A stretch of 64,000 bases of DNA. It comes from Paludisphaera mucosa (GTDB lineage: Bacteria > Planctomycetota > Planctomycetia > Isosphaerales > Isosphaeraceae). The position numbers and the translations under genes are program-made. The stretch spans positions 2,542,001-2,606,000 of the forward strand of contig NZ_JARRAG010000002.1 in NCBI RefSeq assembly GCF_029589435.1, given 5' to 3'. Numbering within the stretch: the stretch's first letter is position 1; each line of letters opens with the position of its first letter. The notes beneath the pieces are model-generated. The model ran no database searches. It was given only the letters and a program-made list of their open reading frames with translations, and was not told where the DNA came from. Positions 56,426-64,000 of the stretch are shown here, piece after piece.

Positions 56426-57688
56426 ATGGTGCTTCTTTCATTGATCCTGGGGGCCCTCACGCTACAACCTTCCGGCACGCGAGACGGGATCGGCTCATCG
56501 ACGATCCCGGAGAGGATTCGGGCCGCTTTGGCAGCGGGGGCCGACAATAGCTTCTCCGACCTGGAGATCAAGGGATCGATGAACAGACGGATGCTCATGC
56601 CGTCTCGGAAAGTCCTCGAGACCCTGGGCACTCCCGAGTCCGAATCGGAGTTTACACAGCAGATCCGATTTGAATTGATGTTCAAGGGCGTCAGTTATCG
56701 AGAATCGTTGCGCTATCCGCCGGGCAAGTACCATTCGGGCGAGGACGTTCTGGAGACTTCCTTCGATGGGGCGAAATTCTTCGTGGGCCGGTTCGACCCC
56801 CAAAACAAGAGCAACCCCGGTTCTCTCATCGTGACCACTCCGGCGCTCAGCGAGGCTGAGAGCAAGCTGAATCGGACGGTCACGAGCTGGACGAGGAGCG
56901 ATCTGTGGTATCTGCTCGAAGCCGGCTTCGATGGCCCGACCCAGGGCACCACCATGGGACGGCCGGTCAGATCGCTCGTCCTAACCCGCGCCGCCGCCGG
57001 CAAGGTCGTGTCCGTGCGGCTCATGGGTCGGGAGTCCGAAGAACTGGTCGAGGTCGAGATCCAATATCCTGAGCCTTGGCAGAGCAGTGGGACCTATCCG
57101 ATCGAGACGGATCCGAGCTTCGATGATCTGCTGAATGGCACGGATAAGCTCCAGATGAGAAAGGAGCGACAACGTCGTCAGCTTGTAGGCGAAGAACGCC
57201 TGTGCCGATTCTTGCTCGACGGCAAGCTGGGCTTCGCGGTGCGGGAACGATGGGAATTCCGGAGGTCGAACGGCTTGTTGATGTTCCATTCGACGAGCTC
57301 CGATTTCGTTGAGCTCGAGCCGGGTGGTCCGTGGTTGCCGAAGCATTGCGACGTGAAATGCCATGCGGACCTTCTGGCCCCCCTTCATATCTCGTCGGAA
57401 CCTCTTTATGCAACGGTGATCGATGTCAGTGAGATCCGGAGGATACCGGCGGGTCGAGATGAGTTCAGCCTCTGGTATGGCGCCCCCGGGATGATGATCC
57501 AGGATTACACGCGACCGAACTCTTCCGTCTCCACCCCTCATCAGTACACCGTTACGTCCTCGTCTGAAGCTCTGGACAAGAGACTGGGCACGACCGGCTC
57601 GAAACAGGCACTAATCCTGCTCGCCAACGTTCTCATAATCTGCGGCATTGCATTGTATGCGTACGTCAAGTCGCGAAAGAAGCGCTGA
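56426..57688 (+). CDS. exported protein with C-terminal membrane anchor, unknown
   Basis: 420 residues. A short hydrophobic N-terminus (MVLLSLILGALTLQ) probably acts as a signal, and residues about 393-413 (ALILLANVLIICGIALYAYV) are followed by KSRKKR, giving an extracytoplasmic body with a basic cytoplasmic tail. The body has beta-strand-rich patterns with Trp/Phe (WEFRRSNGLLMFHSTSSDF, GGPWLPKHCDVKCHADLL). No family motif is known to me. AAGGA is eight bases before the ATG. The same architecture is seen in the next gene, 59 bases later, and both probably belong with the C39 cluster. Confidence 0.7.
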   Translation: MVLLSLILGALTLQPSGTRDGIGSSTIPERIRAALAAGADNSFSDLEIKGSMNRRMLMPSRKVLETLGTPESESEFTQQIRFELMFKGVSYRESLRYPPGKYHSGEDVLETSFDGAKFFVGRFDPQNKSNPGSLIVTTPALSEAESKLNRTVTSWTRSDLWYLLEAGFDGPTQGTTMGRPVRSLVLTRAAAGKVVSVRLMGRESEELVEVEIQYPEPWQSSGTYPIETDPSFDDLLNGTDKLQMRKERQRRQLVGEERLCRFLLDGKLGFAVRERWEFRRSNGLLMFHSTSSDFVELEPGGPWLPKHCDVKCHADLLAPLHISSEPLYATVIDVSEIRRIPAGRDEFSLWYGAPGMMIQDYTRPNSSVSTPHQYTVTSSSEALDKRLGTTGSKQALILLANVLIICGIALYAYVKSRKKR

Positions 57689-57747
57689 CGTCCCTCGAGG
57701 GTCGCGGCTGTTCGTTCGGAGTTGAGCCGCATTCGCGTCGAGCTTTC

Positions 57748-58953
57748 ATGGTACTCCTACGTTTGCGAGGCGGGCTGATGCCTTGGACCTTGATCTGGTC
57801 GTTCTGCGGCTTCGTCGGCCTCATCCCGCAAGCGGATTCCGCCTCCGCCCTCGCGGTGGGAGGCCGCCGACCGATGACGGCGGCCTCGCTGGCCCAAACG
57901 CTCATCGATCAGCATGATGACCTCTTCGCCTTGGCGTTGGTCTACCAAGAGGCGCCTGGCAGCCGACGCCCGGGCCGGCTGGAGGGCGCCTATCTACGAC
58001 GACGCTTGGCGGCGAGTCGACCCGGGTCGTTCATCCGGGACAACGCCCATGGTCACTCCAGGCTCAAATGGTCGGACGACCCGATTCGGAAGACGTTGCT
58101 CGTCACCCCGAACGAGTCCGTGATCCTAGAGCACCTGAATCGACTCCTCGTCGACTTCGAGAACACGCGATCGAATGGGGCCCTTTCGACGATCCAAGAG
58201 GAGATGATCTTCGAGGTCCTCTGTTGGTGGCCCTTCACGAGCTGGCCCGCTCCGAAGAACTTCGGTCGGCCCTTCGCGTTGAATCCTCTGTTCAAGGAAG
58301 GCGACCTCCGACTCCTCCCGCGGATCGAACGGATCCAGTCGCGGCCGTGCTACGTTCTCGACATCAAGGATGTCGTCACATTTTGGGTCGACTGCGAGCG
58401 CCCGCGGTGCATCCTCAGGAAAGACGTTTACAACCCGCGGACGAACTCGGTGGCGTCTCGTTACGAGATGGATGATCACCGAGAAGTGGGGGATGGCATC
58501 TGGATCCCCGGACGTTTCAGGAGCATGCAATTCGATTCGAACGCACAGTCGCCTCAGCTTCGGGAGAGGTTGGTCATCGACGCCGCGTTCCTGATCGACG
58601 ATGTGGAAGTCAACGACCACGTCCCTCCCGAGACCTTCCGACTGAACCTCGAGCCGGGGACGGTCCGCAGGGTCGTCTCATCGAACGCGGAGCGATTCGA
58701 TCCGGTCAGCGACGGGCAGGGTTTGCATTTGATCTCGATCTTGAATTGGTCCCGGGCGGTGGCAGCCGCCAAGAAGGCGGGGACCGATCCCGGCTTCGAG
58801 GGTCGCCTGCCCCTGATCCTATCCGTCGTCGCGGTCGGTGGAGTGACGGTCGCCCTCCTATTGGCGGCGCGCCCGTCCACCAGCCGAGCGGGGACCTTGA
58901 ATCCGACAACGTTAGGCGCGAATACGCTCAAGCAAGGATCTTGCCAACCATGA
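57748..58953 (+). CDS. exported protein with C-terminal anchor, LolA-like pattern
   Basis: 401 residues (or 391 from the ATG at 57778, which has a GAGG upstream). A signal peptide ends near PQADSASA. The last third has LIDDVEVNDHVPPETFRLNL then EPGTVRRV, the sort of ending seen in LolA/LppX-like half-barrel proteins of planctomycetes. A membrane segment (LPLILSVVAVGGVTVALLLA) lies near residue 360, with a hydrophilic tail. Cys residues in SRPCYVLDI and VDCERPRCIL could form disulfides. It has the same layout as the preceding gene. The function is unknown. Confidence 0.7.
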   Translation: MVLLRLRGGLMPWTLIWSFCGFVGLIPQADSASALAVGGRRPMTAASLAQTLIDQHDDLFALALVYQEAPGSRRPGRLEGAYLRRRLAASRPGSFIRDNAHGHSRLKWSDDPIRKTLLVTPNESVILEHLNRLLVDFENTRSNGALSTIQEEMIFEVLCWWPFTSWPAPKNFGRPFALNPLFKEGDLRLLPRIERIQSRPCYVLDIKDVVTFWVDCERPRCILRKDVYNPRTNSVASRYEMDDHREVGDGIWIPGRFRSMQFDSNAQSPQLRERLVIDAAFLIDDVEVNDHVPPETFRLNLEPGTVRRVVSSNAERFDPVSDGQGLHLISILNWSRAVAAAKKAGTDPGFEGRLPLILSVVAVGGVTVALLLAARPSTSRAGTLNPTTLGANTLKQGSCQP

Positions 58954-59482
58954 AGCAATCTCCGCGCTCGTCGCGTCGGTCGACCGCTTCGAAGTCGGTG
59001 CCGGAACGCGGCTGATGCAACCGCGTGCTCGCGCATGTCCTGGTTAGGCTACCTCCATCCGTCAAATTCGGGTGCGGGACGGGCGGGAGGCCCTCCAAGT
59101 AGGACCTCGACGGGGCCCCCGGTGGACGGCTTCGCATCACGGGCCCCGGTTGTTCTTTGCTGACGCTAGTCGGGGTCGAGACTCGATGACGCGGGGATGC
59201 TTCTCGTCTCAAGATCAGAGTAAGGGCCGAGAGGCGGCCTGGGGGTCCTCATCGGAGCGACTCGAATGCCGCCGAAAGCCTCGTTTCATGCATCGTAGGA
59301 AAGGAAGGACGCTCCGCATGACGTTGAGGCCGGACCTCCCCACTCCGCACGCCGAACCGTCGGCACGCCAAGCCATCGCACAAGTGGACGGTAAGATCAG
59401 AGTATCCATATATTACTAAAAAGTCGATCCGGCCCCGTGTCGGCTACACAGTCGGCGATCCTACGATCGCGGAGATCCTTCA
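58954..59482. other. intergenic, no supportable gene
   Basis: About 530 bases. Open frames are Arg-rich and lack motifs. An AT-rich tract at 59398-59420 (TATCCATATATTACTAAAAAG) could hold the promoter of the glycosyltransferase gene. No RNA gene seen. Confidence 0.45.
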
Positions 59483-60934
59483 ATGACTCCGACTCCAGCG
59501 CCGGCGATTTCTCGCGAGTCTCCGCGAGTCCGTGCGGATGGGGCTCGCGTGGTCGCGGCCGTCGCCCTCCTCCTCGCCGCCCACGGGCTCCTGGTGGGAT
59601 ACTCCGCCACGTTGCACAGCCCGACCTACAACGAGCCTGGACACCTGGTCGCGGGGCTGACGCAGTGGACGTTCGGCCGGTTCGAGGTCTACCGCGTCAA
59701 CCCCCCCCTGGTGCACTACGCCGCGGCGCTGCCGGTCATGCTCGCCGGGCATCGCGAGGTTTGGGACCAATTCTACGAGGCGCCCGGGGCGCGACCTGAA
59801 TTACCGATGGGCTATGCCTTCCTCAGGGCCAACGGACCGCGTTCCGCATGGCTGATCACCCTCAGCCGTTGGGGTTGCCTCCCCTTCACCTTAATCGGCG
59901 GCCTGATCTGCTTCGTCTGGTCGCGGGACCTCTGGGGCGGTCCTTCAGCTGGGTTGGTCTCCCTGACGCTCTGGTGCTTCGAGCCGTTCCTCATGGGCCA
60001 CGCGGAGCTGATCACGAACGATTGTGCTGCGACATCGCTCGGCCTCGGGGCCGGCTATTTCTTGTGGCGCTGGTTGCGGAACTCGACCTGGTGGCGAGCC
60101 GCGGCCGCCGGGGCCGCACTCGGTCTGGCGCTGCTGAGCAAGTCGACGTGGCTCGTCCTCCTAGTCCTCTGGCCGGTGCTCTGGCTGGTCTGGACGGAAG
60201 CCGGTCGCCGCCTGACCCGCGGGGCGGGCCGGACGAGATCGCCCGCTCCTTGCGCGGCTCAGTTCGCCGCTCTGCTCATCCTCGCCGTGTACGTCCTGAA
60301 TCTCGGGTATCTTTTCGATGGTACCTTGACGAGGCTCGGCGATTATTCCTTCACGAGTCGAGCTCTCGCCGGCCCGGGGAAACCGGGTCATATTGGAAAC
60401 CGTTTCCGTGGAACGTGGTTCGAGAATGTTCCGGTCCCATTGCCGCATTCCTACGTCATCGGCATCGATATCCAAAAGAAGGACTTCGAAACGTTGAGCG
60501 AGCCGTCGTTCCTGCTCGGTGAATGGAAGTCCGGTGGATGGTGGTACTACTATCTTTATGGGCTTCTCGCGAAGACCAGCGTCGGTCTGCAAGTCCTGGT
60601 CTTATTCGGAATCCTCTCGATCATCTGTCGGGAGCGAAGGAACGGGGATGTCGGCCGCTCGTTGGAGCGCCCCAGCGGTGACGTTGCATCCCCACGGCAT
60701 CGGCCGCGGGCTGGCTTCTGGATCGGGGGCGCGGGCTTTCTCGACCTCGCGGTCCTCGCCGCTCACGGGGCGATCGTCCTCGTCCTCGTCAGCTCACAGA
60801 CGCAGTTCAACCATCATGTTCGCTATGCCCTTCCGGTGCTGGGATTTGCCATGGTCTTCGCAGGCGCGTCGGCCTGGCCATTCGAGTCGGATGAGGGGAT
60901 GAGTCGGGGGCCTGGAACCGTCGGCGCGGGGTGA
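59483..60934 (+). CDS. membrane glycosyltransferase, PMT/ArnT-like, short C-terminus
   Basis: 483 residues with about nine membrane segments. The first luminal loop carries the GT-C acidic motif in HSPTYNEPGHLVAGL, followed by YRVNPPLVHYAAALPV. Later come LALLSKSTWLVLLVLWPVLW and GGWWYYYLYGLLAKT, typical of planctomycete PMT-family proteins. Such enzymes move a sugar from a polyprenyl phosphate to an acceptor outside the membrane. The protein ends soon after FNHHVRYALPVLGFAMVFAG and lacks the usual YPHSLSYFNE domain, which instead appears by itself at 52590-53111. It heads a run of sugar-transfer genes. Confidence 0.82.
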   Translation: MTPTPAPAISRESPRVRADGARVVAAVALLLAAHGLLVGYSATLHSPTYNEPGHLVAGLTQWTFGRFEVYRVNPPLVHYAAALPVMLAGHREVWDQFYEAPGARPELPMGYAFLRANGPRSAWLITLSRWGCLPFTLIGGLICFVWSRDLWGGPSAGLVSLTLWCFEPFLMGHAELITNDCAATSLGLGAGYFLWRWLRNSTWWRAAAAGAALGLALLSKSTWLVLLVLWPVLWLVWTEAGRRLTRGAGRTRSPAPCAAQFAALLILAVYVLNLGYLFDGTLTRLGDYSFTSRALAGPGKPGHIGNRFRGTWFENVPVPLPHSYVIGIDIQKKDFETLSEPSFLLGEWKSGGWWYYYLYGLLAKTSVGLQVLVLFGILSIICRERRNGDVGRSLERPSGDVASPRHRPRAGFWIGGAGFLDLAVLAAHGAIVLVLVSSQTQFNHHVRYALPVLGFAMVFAGASAWPFESDEGMSRGPGTVGAG

Positions 60935-61549
60935 GAGGCGCCCGGGCGACGCCGGTCTGTCGGCCGACTTCTCGTCGAGCAACGGCAATCGGCGGATGAT
61001 GATGACGGCGAGGGAGTTTCAAGTATGCTGGACCCCCGACAGTCGTTCGCACCGCAGCCGCTTCCAGGGAAGCCCCTTGATCCGGCGGGGCCTTCGCTCG
61101 ACGAACCGACGGCCCCGCTTTGGGCCGCCGCGGTGGGGCTCGACTCCCATCCGCGGAATCAGGCCTCGGTTCGCTCACGACGGTCGCGGCCACGGTCGGC
61201 GAACCGCTCTTCGGGCCTTGCCAGCCTCTCGCGCGACCGGCTGCCGCGCCTCGCCGGCGGCTGGGACCGCACCGACGGGGCGCAGGCGCGACATCCCTGA
61301 CGAAGCTTCACCGGCCGGGCTGACGGCGGAAATTCGGAGGGCGACAGGATGAAGCAGCCACTTGTAAACACGCGTCGATTCCGATACGGTGGACGGAAGA
61401 GAGGCTCGAATAGGCGATCTACCGCCAGGGCATGGCCACTCACTCACGTCTTCGTTGTGCTCGAAAAAGCCGCTCCTTCTGTCGCGGCTTGAAGAAGAAC
61501 CACGTCGTCATCAGGCGGGCACCAGCCTTCGGCCGGGGGGTCCCTGATC
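60935..61549. other. intergenic, no supportable gene
   Basis: About 615 bases between two glycosyltransferase genes. Frames here are Arg/Pro-rich without motifs. A few AT-richer bases near 61370-61440 may be promoter sequence. Confidence 0.45.
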
Positions 61550-62320
61550 ATGCCTGTCCAGCTCTCGATAATCATCCCCGCGTACAACGAGGCGGCGCGC
61601 CTACCTCGCCATTTGGACGAGATCCGCGACTATCTCGCTCGATCGGGCCCCGCGGATTACGAGGTCCTGGTCGTCGATGACGGGAGCGTGGATGGCACCG
61701 ACCGGGAGGTGCGCCGGAGGTCGGAGACGTGGCCCGAGCTTCGCCTGATCCGGCACGAAGGGAATCGTGGAAAAGGGGCCGCCGTACGCACGGGGATGCT
61801 GACTTCGTCCGGGAGCCTCCTGCTCTTCTGCGATGCGGACGGGGCCACCCCGATCCGGGAGGAGGCCCGCTTCCGCGACATCATCGAGTCAGGACGAGCC
61901 GAGCTGGTGGTGGGCTCTCGACGATCGATCCTCGTGCGTCGCGCGTGGCACCGCAGGCTGTGCGGCCGGGCGTTCTCGGCCGCCGTGCGATGGATGGTCC
62001 CGAATCCGGCTAGCGATAGCCAGTGTGGATTCAAGATGTTCCTGCGCGGTCCCGGGCTCGACTTGTTCTCGAACGGCGCCGAGGACGCCTACCTCTTCGA
62101 CGTCGAGCTGCTCGCCATGGCCGCAATCCGCGGCTATCGCGTCGCCGAGGTCGAGATCGACTGGGAGGAGGTGCCGGGCTCGAAGGTGCGCCTGGTGCGG
62201 GACTCGTGGCGGATGTTGTCCGGGTTGCCGAGGGTGCGGAGGTCCGTACGCTCCCGCAGGCACCCACCCCCCATCGGCGAGGCCGCCGTCCCGACCACAT
62301 CGGCCGGAGGGTCGGCGTGA
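61550..62320 (+). CDS. glycosyltransferase family 2 (ALG5/DPM1-like)
   Basis: 256 residues. The GT-A fold signs are IIIPAYNEAARLPRHLDEI, VLVVDDGSVDGT, GNRGKGAAVRTGML, the DxD element FCDADGATPI and SDSQCGFKMFLR. These match dolichyl/polyprenyl-phosphate beta-glucosyltransferases, which load a sugar onto a lipid carrier at the inner membrane face. No C-terminal membrane segment is seen, so it is a peripheral enzyme. It is followed by a mannosyltransferase-like membrane protein and lies after a PMT-like gene, which use such lipid-linked sugars. Confidence 0.9.
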   Translation: MPVQLSIIIPAYNEAARLPRHLDEIRDYLARSGPADYEVLVVDDGSVDGTDREVRRRSETWPELRLIRHEGNRGKGAAVRTGMLTSSGSLLLFCDADGATPIREEARFRDIIESGRAELVVGSRRSILVRRAWHRRLCGRAFSAAVRWMVPNPASDSQCGFKMFLRGPGLDLFSNGAEDAYLFDVELLAMAAIRGYRVAEVEIDWEEVPGSKVRLVRDSWRMLSGLPRVRRSVRSRRHPPPIGEAAVPTTSAGGSA

Positions 62321-62455
62321 GCGCCGCGAGACAGACCGACGGCTCGGGATGAATTCGGCCCCATCGCCCTCCCCGGCCGTCCTACCTCGATCGAGTCAGG
62401 GCCGACGCGAAGGCCGCGCCGCCAGGCGTCGGGTCGCGGGCCCCGGGGGCCGTGC

Positions 62456-63646
62456 ATGAAGAACTTCCTCAGAGCCCTGTTCTACGCCTACGCCACGGGC
62501 GTTATCGTCCTCGGCGGATTCGCATTCGGCGCGGCCGTGCTCAGGGATTCGCCGGTCCGCGGGACACTCTTCGGGTCGCCCGGGGAATCCTACAGCAACT
62601 GGGACGGACAATGGTACAAGTCCATCGCCGAGTCCGGATATCGCTACAGCACCACCGAGCGTTCGAACGCCGTGTTCTTCCCAGCCTATCCGCTGACGGG
62701 TTGCCTCGTGTCCCGGCTCACCGGGCTCGGGATCGACGAAGCCCTCCTGCTGACCTCGAACGTCTTCCTGGTGGGCGCCTTCTGGCTGATCCTCGAATAC
62801 ATCTCCCTGCGATACGGCCCCGACTGCGATCGCATCGGCGGGTACGCCCTGGTGGCGCTGGGGACCTTGCCCACGGCCTTGTTCTACCGGGTCAACTACT
62901 CGGAGTCGATGTTCCTCTTCTTCGTCGCGCTGGCCCTCTACCAGATGGAGCGTGGGGTGCATTCCCTCCTCGTCGCCGTCGTGGTCGGCCTGGCGACGGC
63001 GGTTCGCCCTGTGGGCGTCGCATTGGTCTTGCCCTTCGTCATGGACCTCTGGGGCCGCGGGGGGCGCCCGGGCCGGAAACTCATGCGGATCGCCATGCTC
63101 TCCCCCGTGGCCGTCTGGGGCCTGATGGCGTTCTCCGCGCATCTTTACGACAAGTTCGGCGACCCGATCGCGTTCGTCACGGCGCAGGCCGCATGGGCTC
63201 GACGCCCGCCCGAGCCCCTCATGGACCGGGTTTTTCACCTGCTGGTCTTCGAGCCGGGATGGGTCACGCTGCTGCCCGGCTCGTCGACCTACTGGTACAA
63301 CAACGAGTACCACCACTCGCTCCTCTTCAACATGAGGATCGTGGACCCGGTCTCGTTCCTCGCGACCCTTGGGCTGGTCGCCGCCGGCGCCGTGCGGCGC
63401 TGGCTGACGCCGCGCGAGGTGGCAGCGTCGGCCGGATTGCTCCTCATCGCCTATGTCACCAACGGCTACTCCACGAACATGGTCAGCATGGCGCGCTATT
63501 CGTCGGCGGTCATGCCGATCTACCTGGTCATGGGCCGGATGCTGGCCTCGGTCGAGCCGCCGGCCGCTGCGGCGTTGATCGGCGTGAGCGGCTTCTTCCT
63601 GGGTGCCTTCTCGGCGATGTTCGCGACGTGGCACGTCGTTATCTAG
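62456..63646 (+). CDS. GT-C mannosyltransferase-like membrane protein (PIG-V-like)
   Basis: 396 residues with about eight or nine membrane segments. The first loop has YSNWDGQWYKSIAESGYRY, and then NAVFFPAYPLTGCLVSRLTG, a pattern shared with GPI-mannosyltransferase 2 (PIG-V) relatives in bacteria. Later segments include FYRVNYSESMFLFFVALALY and RPVGVALVLPFV. Such enzymes take mannose from a polyprenyl-phosphate donor. It follows the GT2 gene by 135 bases with no strong ribosome-binding site. The donor and acceptor are unknown. Confidence 0.85.
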   Translation: MKNFLRALFYAYATGVIVLGGFAFGAAVLRDSPVRGTLFGSPGESYSNWDGQWYKSIAESGYRYSTTERSNAVFFPAYPLTGCLVSRLTGLGIDEALLLTSNVFLVGAFWLILEYISLRYGPDCDRIGGYALVALGTLPTALFYRVNYSESMFLFFVALALYQMERGVHSLLVAVVVGLATAVRPVGVALVLPFVMDLWGRGGRPGRKLMRIAMLSPVAVWGLMAFSAHLYDKFGDPIAFVTAQAAWARRPPEPLMDRVFHLLVFEPGWVTLLPGSSTYWYNNEYHHSLLFNMRIVDPVSFLATLGLVAAGAVRRWLTPREVAASAGLLLIAYVTNGYSTNMVSMARYSSAVMPIYLVMGRMLASVEPPAAAALIGVSGFFLGAFSAMFATWHVVI

Positions 63647-63752
63647 CGGAAGCCCCCGAGGCCGTCCGGTCCCGAGGGGTCGCGAAGTGAGGTTGAGACG
63701 ACGAGTAGAGCCCCCCCTCGCATCCCGCGTATCGATGAGGAGGATCGACCCC

Positions 63753-64000
63753 ATGTCCTCGATCGTGCTGCTTATCGCCTTGGCGGCCCCTGCGGCCCCG
63801 CCCAGCGATGTCTTGGATGTGGACCTCCGTTCGAACGGGTATGATCGGGCCCTGTTCCGCGCGGATTCCCAGGGCACGCGCGGGCGATGGCTCCTCGAAC
63901 CGGACGGCTTGCAGGCCTTGCTGCCGGCCGGCCCTGCCGGACGGGGCCCCATCAGCCTGAAGGGCCGGTTCCGGCTCGAGGGCGACTTCGAGGTGCTGGC
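63753..64000 (+). CDS. exported protein, 5' part only
   Basis: The gene runs off the window. The ATG at 63753 follows GAGGAGG by nine bases and starts a signal peptide (MSSIVLLIALAAPAAPPSD). The mature start (DVDLRSNGYDRALFRADSQ, later GPISLKGRFRLEGDFEVL) resembles the beta-rich domains of large planctomycete exported proteins of the DUF1583 kind, but 83 residues are too few for a firm call. Confidence 0.65.
   Translation, partial: MSSIVLLIALAAPAAPPSDVLDVDLRSNGYDRALFRADSQGTRGRWLLEPDGLQALLPAGPAGRGPISLKGRFRLEGDFEVL

Overview
This window looks like chromosomal DNA of a planctomycete, most likely of the Isosphaeraceae (Paludisphaera/Singulisphaera-like). The reasons are the high GC content, a DUF1559 prepilin-like protein with a planctomycete-type N-terminus, very large Ser/Thr kinases with a TPR-like tail, a PEP-CTERM tail, and a dense population of ISAs1, IS5, IS630, IS66 and Tn3 elements. 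This placement is inferred from gene content; no marker gene such as rRNA is present.

Layout. 0-5.9 kb: kinase tail fragment, two aldo/keto reductases, a small membrane protein and a flavin disulfide oxidoreductase. 7.6-15.1 kb: an exported TIM-barrel-like protein, then an aromatic/acyl-catabolism-like set (2-keto-pentenoate hydratase family, AhpD-like, FlK-type thioesterase, tautomerase, SDR), interrupted by an IS630 sitting inside the target duplication of an IS5. 15.3-19.7 kb: an EmrA/EmrB-type efflux pair whose HlyD gene is split by an ISAs1 element. 19.8-23.2 kb: IS66 and Mug remnants, repeated hairpins and RecQ. 23.5-32.6 kb: an ISAs1 relic that has itself been hit by a complete-ended 7.7 kb Tn3-family transposon whose cargo is a 1262-residue transmembrane Ser/Thr kinase.

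32.6-40 kb: a coiled-coil protein, a tRNA-Ser/Ser/Tyr cluster, a zinc-ribbon membrane protein, small proteins, an inorganic pyrophosphatase, a SAM hydrolase/halogenase-family protein and a PEP-CTERM remnant. 40.7-50.6 kb: two-component system, DUF1559 protein, lipoprotein, DUF72 protein, exported tandem OsmC protein, DEDD exonuclease, a third ISAs1 and an ABC-F protein. 51.4-52 kb: a chimeric IS remnant. 52.6-59 kb: an unusual secretory cluster with an alpha-rich exported protein, an 88-residue exported Cys-rich peptide with a double-glycine leader, an exported membrane-anchored tandem C39 peptidase and two exported proteins with C-terminal anchors. 59.5-64 kb: membrane glycosyltransferases.

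The two observations I rate highest are the Sec-exported double-glycine peptide next to an exported, non-ABC tandem C39 protease (54.4-56.1 kb), and the Tn3-family transposon carrying a eukaryotic-like kinase. Several conserved genes carry single-base frameshifts, often in G/C runs. These may be real decay or assembly error, and raw reads would decide.
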